From the NCBI GenBank assembly GCA_026261815.1, contig JAMPIT010000848.1:2232001-2296000 (forward strand): 64,000 nucleotides of DNA, read 5' to 3'. Origin of the DNA: Monarcha castaneiventris obscurior. Its lineage: Eukaryota; Chordata; Aves; Passeriformes; Monarchidae. The notes beneath the pieces are model-generated. The model was not told where the DNA came from. It did no database searches and was given only the letters and a program-made list of their open reading frames with translations. The first letter of the stretch is position 1, and the number at the start of each line of letters is the position of its first letter. The position numbers were made by a program, and so were the translations under genes. Shown here one piece after another: positions 12,501 to 23,300 of the stretch.

Positions 12501-15500
12501 AGGTAACTTGCTTGGAAGGAAGACAAGGAAATCCTGCAATGTTGGGACTTTCATTTGGCAATCACGGCCCATGCTGGAGGAAACAGTTCAGAATATAAAT
12601 GAGAGGAAACTTCCTCACCTCTGCAGGGTCTCCTTTGTATGAATGCATAGACAAAGGGTATATAAAACAAGGCCTTATTACCTTTATCTCAGCAGAGATT
12701 TTCATTGTTAGTCTTCATAATCTGAAGATAACACAAACTGAGCTGCCAGAGATGTTCAGCCCTTTGAACCTTGCAGAGCAGGTGCTGGAGAAGGACACTG
12801 AGTCCTGCATGTGCTGCAGTAGAAAATGCAGTATTTCTTATGTGCCACTTGGGTCAGAGGCATGTAAAAATGTAATTGTGTTTCTTGGCAGGGGCTGGAA
12901 AACAAAGAAGTCAAATATAAGAGTGGATGCAGAAGCCCGAGCCAAGGAGGTGATAAAGGAGGACTATCAGAAACTGGGTCCAACAAAGTGAGTTGTAAAG
13001 TTGGGATGGAAATGAGAAAGAAATTAGGTGTGTTTGCAAATATCCTGTTTTAAGAGTGGAGCACTGGGGGGAATGGAGTGTTTTAAAGAAGATTATACCT
13101 ATATTTCCACTCAGGCTGTTTGTAACCTTTGCTTTTTGCATGTTCCAGCCTCCTCACTGTCGCTAGAGTGAAAAATTGCAAATAGCAGCTTGCACTCAAA
13201 TCTTCTGAAGAACAACATTCCTATTATAGAGGGAATTCATGCTGGGTTGTTTAATTACTCTTTATGATTTTTCTACTCCAGGAACAAACCCAGTTCCATG
13301 TGCTAACCAGCACAGGCTGGATTTCAGAAGTCTGTGCATACATGTCCTGCAAAGCAGGAGGCATTTGCTGAGAAGGCTGGCAAATCATATTATGGATATG
13401 AGTCATATGGATTGTGGATATACTTTAAGAAATCCTAAAGCTCAGAGAAAGTATATAGAAAGAAGTCAGATCCATGCCATGGAATACATTATTTTTTTTC
13501 TGAATAATTCCTTCAACTGTGTTAGTCAAGCAAGGAAAGTAAAAGCTGGTACAAACTGCAATGATGGGGATTATATTTTGGCGTAAGGAGCAGAAAGAAA
13601 CATGAGTTTTAGACTTCTGAGAAAACGCCAAAAAAAGGAGGAAGCAGGAAAAGCTGAGTATCTCTAGAAATCCAACCCTGGATATGTCCAACCATCCACT
13701 GATATTCTGGGCAGCCAAGGCTACTGAAGACTGTTGAAACTGTAGGTTTTATCCTTAAATGGTCTGTGTTTCCCCATCTGTAAAATAATATTTTCATACT
13801 CAGGGCAATGCTGTGAATATCCAGCGATGTTTGTGTCGTGCTATCGACATTGTAATTATTTCTGTTGTGTGGAACATGGAGTGTTCTTCAAAGACAGCTG
13901 TCTGTGCCTGTGCTGTAAATGAAAGAAATTGGTTTATTTGTTCCATTCAGTACATTATCAAGCAGCCTGCAAAATGTCTCTGGAAGAATCAAAGTCCCAC
14001 TTTGAGATCTAGGAGTGGGAAAGTCCATTAAGCTGAGCTCTACCAATTTGATTAGCAACCCCATAACTAAAAATCAGCTCAAGCAGCCTCTTCCCAAGGG
14101 CTTCTATGCCCCTGCTTGTGCTCAGAGAGATTTTAAATAGCATTTTGAGGCATCATCTTGGTTAAATCTTAACTGCACTAGATACTTAGTGAATATTGCC
14201 TTTTACCCTGCTGTTTGTCATGTGTCTAAGGGACAGTGTTTAGATTTTGACCTTGCAGGAATTTGTTCCTGCTGTCTCACGTATGATTTGAATCTCAGTT
14301 ATCCTTTTGTTTTATCACTGCTCGAGCTGCAGTGACACCATCCCTGGCTGGCATCCTGGAGGGGCATGGTAAGAGGAAAGACCATGAGGAGCTGCTTGGC
14401 CCTTCCTCTCTGCCACACCCAGAGGGTCAAATGTGTGTCCAGCTGTTGTGGCATTCCTGATCTCCATCTTGCCTCTCCTTAATGTCTTCCAATAAGAAAA
14501 TTGCTGGCAAGCCCCAGTATTTGCAAATAAATTTACAATCTGTTCCAATGTTTCACTGTAGTTGTTTTTAGGAAATCAGCCTCACTTCTCAGCCAAGATG
14601 CTGCAGCAGGAGCTGGATACTTGTCCTAGCTTGGATCCACCTCTTTAGCACATCAGCATTTTAACCTCATTTCTTTTCATTTCAGGTTTGCAGAACAGGC
14701 AATTTTCTTTTTCTTCTGCATGTTTGCAATCATGCTGTTCTCCAGGGATCCCAAATTCATTCCAGGTTGGGCAAGCTTGTTTGCGCCAGGGTAAGACTAC
14801 TTCCATTCAACTGTGCCATTTTGCAATAACATTTCCAAGTCATTGAGATTTCTGAGTTTCTGATTGTGTTGTTTAACACTGTTACTCAGGTTTCCTGGAA
14901 TAAATTAAACTGAGCATCAAGTAGCAGAGCCAACTTTGTTTTTTTCTGTCTCCTAGAGGAGGTGCATGATGTGTCTGTTTGAGGCCATCCCTAGGATTTA
15001 ATGTTGGGAATGCTGTTTATAACTAGTGAAATACTGAGTTCTTTAGGCAATCCACTGATTTCACCAGAGGTCTGAAGACCAAAGAGAGATGGCAGGAGCT
15101 GTTTCCAAATGTTATCCTGTGTGTTTGCAAAGTTTGTGTCCCCTGTGACATCCATACCTTGTGAAGATGAATAGATACAGCAGTTATGGAATGCTAAAGC
15201 GCAGAGAGGGTGTTGTTATTTCTTAAAGGAAGAGACCTTCATAGTTTTGTGGGGTTTTTTTTTCAAATAAACCCCTAGTTTAATAAATGATTCCTTAATA
15301 TAGCGAAGTAGTTATGGACTTTTTCCTCATCAGTTAATAACTCCATAAATCTAACACATGCTTAAGCTTTTTACTGGATGGAGCCTGCCTTTCGCCTGAG
15401 AGTTTGAGCATTTTGCAAAGAGCTCATACAAATAAGATGGTTTGGGCCCTGTCTCTCCTCCTCCCTGCAATAGGCTGAGGAAACTTGTCCTCCCAACTCT

Positions 15501-18500
15501 GCAATCAGAACAGCCAGAGCATCAGTGTGGAGGGGATTAGATCTTGGTTTTTGCTTTTGCAGGGCAGCTTTTCTGGGGGGTTCACGGCCCATCGTAGAAA
15601 TGTAGCTCGACAGGGAATTAAAAAAAGAAAACAACTGTGAACAACGAGCATTATTCAGACCTGATGGAAACTTGTAATCTTCTTTGGTAAATCCCTGTTT
15701 TCATAAACTTTGTAATTCTACAGGCTTGTGCTTCTTACAAGTGTTTCTGCTGCTTTTGGACAGGTTTATCTCAGATGCAGTTACGGGAATCACCATTGTG
15801 ATTATACTGTTCTTCTTCCCTTCACAAAAACCTTCCTTCAGGTGGTGGTTTGACATGAAAGGTGAGTAGCAGACCCCTGCAGGCAGGGACTCTGTGCTTG
15901 CCTGTGTCCTGGCAGGGCAGGCATGGAGCAAGAACCACAGCTATCCCCCCTGGACCTGCCCAGCAGTGCTGGCTGTGGGGAGCAGTGTGGCTTGAAGGTG
16001 CCATTTGATCCCAGAGAGGCTTCTTTTCTGAAATACCAGCAGAGGTTTAGCAGTCACTGCCCTGCTGCTGATGGCAGGAGTGACTCAGTTGCTCATGTAG
16101 CTGTCAGGGTTGATGCCTTGGTGGGGCGAAGTGGCCTGAAATGGGTGTTCATTTACCACAGCAGGCCTGATTGTGGAACAGAGGTTTGGTGTCTGACTCC
16201 CCAACAGCTTCTGTCTTTCGAGGGGAGCATGGACCTCTGAGAGGGCAGAGTTGTCCATTCTCAGATATAGGTGCTCTTCCTCAGTTTCTAGAATGCTTTA
16301 GAATTTGAACTCCTAAAGCCCAAACTATCCAGCAGGTTTTGAAGTCTTGGGTTGGTCCTCTTGAGTAGAAATGAAATACAAATTTTAATTCATAAGCTGC
16401 TTGGAATAAGAGATGATCTTAATGTGGAGAAGTAGCCAATGGAAGCCCTTTGTGGATGATGGAGCATTGCCTGGGGTCTGTGGGAACAAAATACCAGCTG
16501 CTCTGAGTCATGCACATTTGTTGTGTTGTCCATACACAGGAAGATGTTTAATCAGGCCTCCTGTGGATAAAATATGTGCCCTTTTTCAACAGAAAATTTC
16601 AGTCCCATTAGTGCATCTTTCCATACAACAGAGCTCACTTTATCATGTATTAAAAAATGGCTTTTAGGGGAGATGAGCTCTCTGCTATAAAACTCACTGG
16701 CTGTTGAATGACAAAGGGAAAATTAATAACATCTTTATAATTCAAGTGGCAGAAAATTTCCTCCTTCCATGGACCCCCATCCGTTGAAGACAATGTTTAT
16801 GTCTGTTACAGAGAGAAAATCAACCTGATAATATTAAATCAAGAAAGCCTCAAAGAAAACTTTAATGCTAGAATTTTTTTTTTGGACTTCTGATATACTA
16901 AGTTAAATGTTCCTTTAACTGGCTAACTCAAGACACTCCATGCGTGTATTTGATCAGCAGCTCATGGTCAGTGAGCTTCAGCACTGCTGTCAGACCCATG
17001 GTATCGTTCTGTCAGGTGATGGCTGATGCTCCTCTTCGGGTGGGTGTTTGACACAGGCCTTTGCTGTGTTTCTAGCACCAAACACAGAGACCCAGCCCTT
17101 GCTGACTTGGAGGAAGGCCCAAGAGACGGTGCCCTGGAACATCATCCTGCTGCTTGGAGGAGGCTTTGCCATGGCCAAGGGCTGTGAGGTGAGGCCCACA
17201 GCAGATACTATGTGGCATAATCCTGCCCAACAGGGTTGGATTTTATCAGGGTGTCACTTGGTGTTCTCATTTGGCTTTGGAAAACTTGTGTCAATGGAGT
17301 CATCACACTCAAAGGATGTATTTCTCAACTCCAAGTGACAGCAATATGCAGCAGATAACTGAGGAGGTACAACTCCTTGCAAGCTGCTTGCTGTGAGACA
17401 CCCTGAGGACACGTTCTAGGAGAGGATCAGTTCCCCTCCAGGGATGCAGGAGGATGACTCCTGTTTTTGCTCTCTCCTTCTGCAGGAGTCTGGCTTGTCT
17501 GTGTGGATAGGAGGCCGTCTGCATCCCTTGGAGGGTGTGCCACCACCCGTGGCTGTCATCCTCATCACGGTTGTCATTGCCTTGTTCACGGAGTTTGCCA
17601 GCAACACTGCCACTATTATCATCTTCCTGCCTGTCTTGGCAGAGCTGGTAAGGTCATCCCATGGCAAGACCAGCTCGTCCTCTGCCCCCTCCTTGACCTG
17701 CCCCTTGGGTGGGCAGGTTTGTGTTGGGTCTGTGCTGGGACAGGCACTGGGCAGTTCTCCTGCTCCTGGGCTCTTCAAAGCCCTTGGGAGCAGCATGCCC
17801 TGTAGCATAACGTGGGCACTGAAGGATAATAATCCTTTGTTGTGAGATACATGATTATTTATCCCAGAGTGTGGGATAGGGTTCTGCACACTCCACTGGC
17901 TATTTGCATCCTTTGATTCATATGTTGGCAGCTCGAATCCCCAAGGTGCAATTTCTGTTCCTTTCTGGTTTTCCAGGCCATTCGACTGAAAGTAAATCCC
18001 CTCTATTTAATGATACCAGGAACTATAGGATGCTCCTATGCATTCATGTTGCCAGTCTCAACACCTCCCAACTCAATTGCGTTTTCCTCTGGACATTTGA
18101 TGGTCAAGGATATGGTAAGTTCCTTCAGACACATAAAATGATAAAAACAATCAGCCTGAGTGTTTAAAGAAGGGATTTTTCTGGATTGTTAGCACTTCAA
18201 TATGTAGTAAAGTGAGAAGACAGAAGTATCAACAGTGTTTGAAGGCACAGGATGGAAGGAGCTCGTATGAAGCTGAAATTTGGAGCCACCATGGCTCCAA
18301 ATGGTAACAAAAGTGCTCTTGAATGTGCTCAGCATCCCCCCAGCCCCTAGTCCTGTTCCTCTAGTGTCAGCAGCTCAACTTCCATAGGTTTCTGGATGCA
18401 GGAAAAGTTCCCCAGCTCAGTGATATAAAGCTTATGAGTAAAACTAGGCTTAGTCCCAGTTCCTGCTCACATTCCTGAGGCTAAACAGATGTTAAAGTTT

Positions 18501-18876
18501 TTGATGGATCAAAGCTTGGTAAGCAGCTGCAGAATGGCCTTTGTGGCTTGAAGGCTGCTTAAGATGTTGCTAATATTAACAGCAATTAAGCCTTCCATTT
18601 TTATAATGTTTGCATTCAAATAGCTTCATGCTTCACATGCTGTAGATGTCCAGTCTAAACTCAACAGCTGTCTTTGTATTTCTTTTGTAGGCAAGAACTG
18701 GGTTGCTCATGAATCTTATGGGAGTTCTGCTTCTTAGCTTGGCTATGAACACATGGGCCAAGAGCATCTTCCAGCTGGGGACCTTCCCTGCATGGGCCAA
18801 CATCCATGCAGAAAATGCCACCTCACTTGTGACAGCTGTAGAAAATGTCACTTTAAGTGCACTAAATAAAATATGA
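3289..18876 (+). CDS. SLC13A3: SLC13A3, Na+/dicarboxylate cotransporter 3 (NaDC3), exons 2-13; 5' end outside window
   Basis: High-affinity sodium-coupled uptake of succinate, alpha-ketoglutarate and N-acetylaspartate across the plasma membrane (family knowledge: kidney basolateral membrane, liver, brain). Twelve coding exons are visible: 3289-3554, 3943-4106, 8585-8651, 9381-9566, 10451-10576, 12892-12987, 14686-14790, 15764-15861, 17076-17188, 17486-17647, 17977-18114 and 18691-18876. All junctions are AG/GT and the phases join without a break. The joined frame gives 568 residues, against about 565 expected for human NaDC3 without its first exon. Both SNT signature motifs of the SLC13/DASS fold are present ([12 protein letters not shown] at about residue 105 and [12 protein letters not shown] at about 445 of the visible part). 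Two N-glycosylation sequons (NAT, NVT) lie in the extracellular C-terminus. Exon 1, encoding roughly 37 residues, must lie to the left. OCSTAMP follows on the same strand 7.2 kb downstream, as in mammals. The gene appears intact. Confidence 0.97.
3697..3804. repeat. Perfect 54-bp tandem duplication in SLC13A3 intron 2
   Basis: Two adjacent copies, 3697-3750 and 3751-3804, each beginning cctgggccagtggagcacgg, are identical over the full 54 bp. They end where the third unit would have to start (ccatcc). The identity implies a recent slippage or duplication event. It is entirely intronic. Confidence 0.93.
3943..4106 (+). CDS. SLC13A3: SLC13A3 exon 3
   Basis: Acceptor ctctctttcag, donor CAAG|gtaatt. 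It contains the first SNT motif ([16 protein letters not shown]), which contributes to the sodium and substrate site in SLC13 proteins. It then runs into the less conserved cytoplasmic loop ([20 protein letters not shown]). Confidence 0.96.
4107..8584 (+). other. SLC13A3 intron 3
   Basis: A 4.5-kb intron with no recognisable exon on either strand. It contains a (TTC)n microsatellite at 4919-4949 and AT-rich stretches near 5560-6110. Nothing else could be supported. Confidence 0.7.
4919..4949. repeat. (TTC)n/(GAA)n microsatellite
   Basis: About ten CTT/TTC units, interrupted once by a G, within SLC13A3 intron 3. Confidence 0.9.
8585..8651 (+). CDS. SLC13A3: SLC13A3 exon 4 (short, cytoplasmic loop)
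   Basis: A 67-nt exon encoding [20 protein letters not shown] and TEE. Two further in-tract AGs follow the first acceptor, at 8595 and 8598, but using either would bring in a TAA, so the acceptor at 8583-8584 is the only one that keeps the frame. The donor GTAAGT is at 8652. The [12 protein letters not shown] core is diagnostic of NaDC3. Confidence 0.93.
9381..9566 (+). CDS. SLC13A3: SLC13A3 exon 5
   Basis: Acceptor tattttaaag, donor AG|gtatgg. It opens with a charged loop rich in Lys and Glu that differs from mammals. It then becomes strongly conserved: [20 protein letters not shown], followed by [15 protein letters not shown], a re-entrant and transmembrane region of the transporter core. 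Confidence 0.96.
10451..10576 (+). CDS. SLC13A3: SLC13A3 exon 6
   Basis: Acceptor tttgcttag, donor GAG|gtatgt. It encodes [20 protein letters not shown] and a hydrophobic segment ending [14 protein letters not shown]. It matches the mammalian exon in phase and length (126 nt). Confidence 0.96.
12892..12987 (+). CDS. SLC13A3: SLC13A3 exon 7
   Basis: Acceptor tttcttggcag, donor AA|gtgagt. A hydrophilic loop, [20 protein letters not shown] followed by [11 protein letters not shown], corresponds to the mammalian exon with moderate divergence. Confidence 0.95.
14686..14790 (+). CDS. SLC13A3: SLC13A3 exon 8
   Basis: Acceptor ttcatttcag, donor CCAGG|gtaaga. It encodes [20 protein letters not shown] then [15 protein letters not shown], a transmembrane helix and following loop typical of NaDC3. 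Confidence 0.96.
15764..15861 (+). CDS. SLC13A3: SLC13A3 exon 9
   Basis: Acceptor cttttggacag, donor AAAG|gtgagt. It encodes [20 protein letters not shown] and [12 protein letters not shown], a conserved transmembrane helix plus aromatic loop. The open frame running leftwards before 15764 is intronic. Confidence 0.96.
17076..17188 (+). CDS. SLC13A3: SLC13A3 exon 10
   Basis: Acceptor gtgtttctag, donor GAG|gtgagg. It encodes [20 protein letters not shown] and [18 protein letters not shown]. The second part is nearly invariant in SLC13 proteins and forms the second re-entrant repeat. Confidence 0.97.
17486..17647 (+). CDS. SLC13A3: SLC13A3 exon 11 (second SNT motif)
   Basis: Acceptor ccttctgcag, donor CTG|gtaagg; 54 codons in phase 0. 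It encodes [20 protein letters not shown] and the second SNT motif in [20 protein letters not shown], the sodium/dicarboxylate-binding part of the second inverted repeat. Confidence 0.97.
17977..18114 (+). CDS. SLC13A3: SLC13A3 exon 12
   Basis: Acceptor ggttttccag, donor ATG|gtaagt; 46 codons in phase 0. It encodes [20 protein letters not shown], then a helix with [14 protein letters not shown], a conserved substrate-side motif of the family. Confidence 0.97.
18691..18876 (+). CDS. SLC13A3: SLC13A3 exon 13, C-terminus and stop
   Basis: Acceptor tttcttttgtag, TGA at 18874-18876. It encodes the last helix ([20 protein letters not shown]) and an extracellular tail with sequons NAT and NVT. An AATAAA overlaps the last codons, but this is probably coincidental. 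Confidence 0.97.
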   Translation, partial: ARTGLLMNLMGVLLLSLAMNTWAKSIFQLGTFPAWANIHAENATSLVTAVENVTLSALNKI

Positions 18877-20320
18877 ACAAAGCCACCCCCGGGGAAGGAC
18901 TCACTCACTTAGGACTGGGGCACTGGAATCGTCAGAGTTTGCACAGGCGGAAAAGCCACATGGCCACTCACACTGTGTGGGACCTTCTGGTTTAATTTTA
19001 TTTTTAGAAATCCTGGTCAGTGTTTTTTCCTGGTCATTTGTTATTTTCTCTGGAGATCTTTCCCCACCTTCTGCAGGTACAAATCCGACTCTCCCAGAGT
19101 CCTTCTGTCATAGGTGGTTGTTAACTGGACCACCTGTAAGCATGGAGCATCTTTGGGTAGATGCCTGTTCCCCCATGAGAGCTGGCGAACCTTGCTGCTC
19201 TAGCTTCTGATACCCTACCTCGTTTTGGAGAGCAGCCCTGGGAACAGGGTGGAGGCAACTGGATTATTTATGTGCAACCCAATGTGAGTGAGTGTATCAG
19301 AATCTGGCCGGGGAGAAGGCGGCGTGGCCGGGCGCTTCTGGCAGGCTGTGAGGATGGGGTCTCATTGCCATCTCATGAGTAATTCTCTCATGGAGGATGA
19401 AGACTATTTCTTCAGGTTGGTGTGTGAAGGGATGACTCGGGAGATGTGTTGGTAGGACTCGGTGCATTGCTCCATGCTTTGGAAACTGGAAGGCCACAGT
19501 TTGTTTCCAAACATGTTCAATGTTTTGAAAACCTGGCACAGTGATTGCTGCCCGGTTCTTTGCACTGAGTACATGGATGGGGTTTGGGACCAAATGAATT
19601 TCTGACGTAACTTTGGACATCGGTGGTGTCTCACCGTTGGTAACTGTGGCCAGTCTTAGGTTTGTGAGATTGACTCACTCACAAATGACCCGCTGAGTCA
19701 CAGGTCAGTGGACAAGTTGCATTGGAATATTATTGACATTTCTTAAAAATAGGCTTTGATTCTTAACGTCTTTTAAAATCAGATTGCTTGGGTACTTTCA
19801 ATGAAAGCATTGCAAATTGACTGTGATTTTAATCACCATTTTATCCGATTATTTTTATTTTATTATCTGTAAGGATCTAAAGTATTAAACTTAAATCATC
19901 AGTCACTGAAATAGATGATTGAATGACAAAGGATCTGATTCTTGTTTTATGGAAGGTGAGTGACTGGATCCCTGTTCTGGGACAGGTTTCTCTGACAATG
20001 TAAACTGGTGGAGCTGACAAGATGAACTGGCCTGGGGATCCAGCACATCCCCTCTGCTCCTGTGCTGCTGATAACCCCCAGGGCCAGGTGGGAGGGCTGG
20101 CAGGGAGATTTTCACCAGCCACAGCTGCTGGGGTTACCCTGTGGGGTTTACCCGGGGGTCATGTGGCAGGTGGGGACTCAAGGGAGTTGAACCGAAATTG
20201 CCAGAACCAGTTGAAGGTGGAATTTTGATCAATCAAGTTAAAAAAAAAACAAAAAACCTGAATGTTCAAACAAGATCCTTAATGATTGTGGAAAACTTAA
20301 AATAAAGCACGTTGGTTAGC
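18877..20320 (+). other. SLC13A3: Probable SLC13A3 3' UTR
   Basis: No coding frame follows the stop. Candidate poly(A) signals are ATTAAA at 19884-19889 and AATAAA at 20301-20306. The latter is followed by a GT-rich stretch (cacgttggttag), which fits a downstream element. An A-rich run lies just before it at about 20239-20258. The 3' end is inferred from motifs only; transcript evidence would be needed to fix it. Confidence 0.4.
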
Positions 20321-23300
20321 ACATCACATGGTCCTGTTTGCTCTGTAGATTGAGGGGAGAAAAGCAAAGCCCGAGCCTCCCCCTGCTCCAGCTTCATCCC
20401 AGATTTGGGCCGTGGCTCCCCAGGAGGAGCAGGAGGGCAGTGCAGTCCTGTTAAGCAGCAGAGCAATGGGAAAACCCCTGGCCCAGCATCTCAGGGCTGC
20501 TCTGCTAAAGAGCCTTTGAGCATGGCCCAAATCCCTGTTCTGCTTGGCTGTGCTGGGTTTGGGTGCTGTTGTTCTGCTCAGATGCTCCTCATCATGCCTT
20601 AGCAGAGATGGGCTGAATGGGGAGGGAAAATTGCTTCCTGCAGTTTGCTTTTTCAGCCGGCTGTCCATGAACAGCACGGGATTGCTGTCCCGGGCCAGGA
20701 ACAGGGAACAGGGAACAGGCTGTGCCTGCAGGCACTGCAGGAAGGAGCCCCACGGTCCCACTGCCCTGAGCCGCTGCTGCTGCAGGGGATCCTCGGCAGC
20801 CACTGGGACAGAGCTGCCTCTGTCCCTGCAGCCTGGAGGACAGGCAGAAAGCGCTTTGGGATCATCCAGTTCCAAAGGGTAACATTCAGTCCAGCTCCAA
20901 CACAGGTAGTGGGGTCACAGGTTTGTTTATGGTCTCAGCTCCAGCTTGGTGCATCCTCAGTGATCGAATCCAGAATGGTTTTCCTTGGGTTTGAAAGCAG
21001 AGCTGAGACCACAAGAGTTTGTGTAGAAGTCTCCGAAAATCACTTCCAGTGTCCTGGCCTGCCTTGGCACTGTCTATCCAGGGATCAGGAGGTGTTTCAC
21101 AAATGCAGCCAGGGCAGGTTTGTGATCTCTGGGCCAATGTGAGAAACTGAGGCAGAGAGGGGACCAGTGACTTAGCCCAGGTCCAACGCGAGGCCTTGGC
21201 ACACCTGGGAGAGGTGTAAGAAGCACCTGGATCCTAAAGCTCTTTAGTCCAAGACCTGTTTGCCAGCTCTGTCAGCAGCCCCTGTGTTTCCCAGGGCTCC
21301 TCAGAGGATCTGATTTAAGGCATGTGCACAGCAGCATTACCTAATTCTGCTCTTTTATACCCAGGCATCTGTGAGAGCAGGACTAGTCTGGCATACTTGC
21401 GTTTTAATTATTTTTTGAAACAGAGATTTTAAGATTTAGTCTTTCTGGGGTTCAAAGGTGAACAGGCCTGCATGAATAATTTCTGATTCCATTTGCTGCT
21501 GCTACTACTAAGATTTGCCAAAAGCAGCTTTTATAGGCAAAGTCAACCCCATTAGTCTTGAAGGGTCTGTGATATGTGTAGAGATATGAAAATTCCCAAG
21601 AAAGGGTATTTCGAGTTCTGTAGTAACTTTCTATAACTTTGACTGTGTTATTTTAAAGGAACTTTGCTTGCCTATGCACCATTTCTCTAGGAATGTAAAA
21701 ATCCAACAACCATCACAAAAGGCATTCACATTAGCAGCCTCCTTGTGAATTTTAATTAACAGGAAATGCCACTCACGCATTGAAATTCAACATCCAGAAT
21801 ATTTCTGCTTTACTCCTTTGATGTTCCCCATCCAGTCCTGGACCAACATCCATATGTTCTCCTGAGACACTCAGAGGAAAATAATTTTGGTTTATTTACA
21901 GTAGGAAAGCATTTTGTCGTTGTCTTTTATCCCAGAAGCATTTGGGTTGCTTTACAAACTGTTCACACGGAGGAGCTGCTCTGTGGGTCCTTACAGCAGA
22001 GAGTGATTCCAGAGCTGTGCTCATCAGTTTGCACTCAGCAGTGAAGCTGGAATTTCAGGAGAGACAGGGAAAGATTCATGAAACAAATGAAAATCCAGCA
22101 TGATAGGGAATTCAGCTATTACAGGTTAGATAGCCTTGGTTCGCTTATGACATTTATCCCTCATCAGTCACTGAAAGGATATTGCTGGAATTTCTCTATA
22201 TTTCTATAGTAGTAACCTAAGAAGACATGATCTGGCTCTGTGTTACTGCAAGTTGTTCATTTGCATGTGATTTTAACAAGCAAACAACCACCCCTAATTG
22301 GTTCATCTTTCCCTCAATTCCCTCAATTCCTCAAATGGGCAGAATAATGTGATCCACAGGTGCTGATGATACTGGCATGGAGAATTATCTTCAGACTTAA
22401 ATCATTCTATTGTAGCCCTTCATTCATCTCCTTGCTCCAGTCATTTTCTTAAACTGCGTAGTTCATTTATCCCACCCTCCACCCGGGGCACAATGTCACC
22501 ATGACAAGGTTGCACTGTCACCACAGGTTGAACTTGCAGGTGTCTTGGCATTGGCCCACCCCAAACACTGCAGTCTGCAATCAGAACTGAGTTTAAAACC
22601 TCTGTGCTGGTGGGTACAAGCTCAGTCCTCATCCCTAGTCCAGGTAAAGCCAGGCTCTGCTTCCTGGCAACGATGCCAGTGGAATCCTCTGCTGCCTCAT
22701 AGTTCCAGCAAGCTGCTCACAGGCATGTGGGGCTCAGTTTCCACCTGTAATGCTAAAAAGTCAAAACTGGCAATGTTAGAAAATTTTAGAGCTTGAGCTC
22801 TACAGAGACTGGAGCTTGTAAAGAAATCAAATGCCCTTTATACCATCTGGAAACGACACAGGGTGGGAAAAGGCACCTTGGAGCTCCCTGGAGGACAGTG
22901 TTCCTCCTTATCTTCATCAGCTTTTCTTAGAACTCTCCCAGCCACAGAGTATTTTTTTTCAGAACCAAAATGAGCCAGACCTCAGGGTCCTTGAGCAGAG
23001 TGTGACCACAAGATGTCACAGTTGCTTCGTTACGATGCGTGGTCCTGCCTTTCCCGTGCCCCAGTCCTGCCCCTTTCCCACTCCCAGCCCTCACCCGCTG
23101 TTCTCCAGGTATTCCTAGGAACACACACGCTGGTGTTTGAGTTTTTTCCTGCTGTGTTTTGTTTGTTGGGGGTTTTTTTTGGCAAAGAAACTTGTTTGTT
23201 GTGTTCTGGGGAAGGTTAGGCATTTATGTTTCTAGCTCATTTACAGGTAGTTCATGGTATAATATCAAAGTTACCCCAGGATTTATGCCCTTGCTCTAGG

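Larger units (their letters stand above)
8652..18690 (+). other. SLC13A3 introns 4-12 (between listed exons)
   Basis: Apart from the exons listed separately, these introns (8652-9380, 9567-10450, 10577-12891, 12988-14685, 14791-15763, 15862-17075, 17189-17485, 17648-17976 and 18115-18690) show no convincing exon, RNA gene or full-length transposon. Open frames that overlap exons 7, 9 and 11 are in-frame read-through of the true exons or shadows on other frames. Confidence 0.65.

Noticed and set aside
12599..12991. 130-codon open frame containing SLC13A3 exon 7 as a separate protein
   Set aside because: The 5' two thirds is intron that happens to be in frame with the exon; similarity begins exactly at the acceptor.
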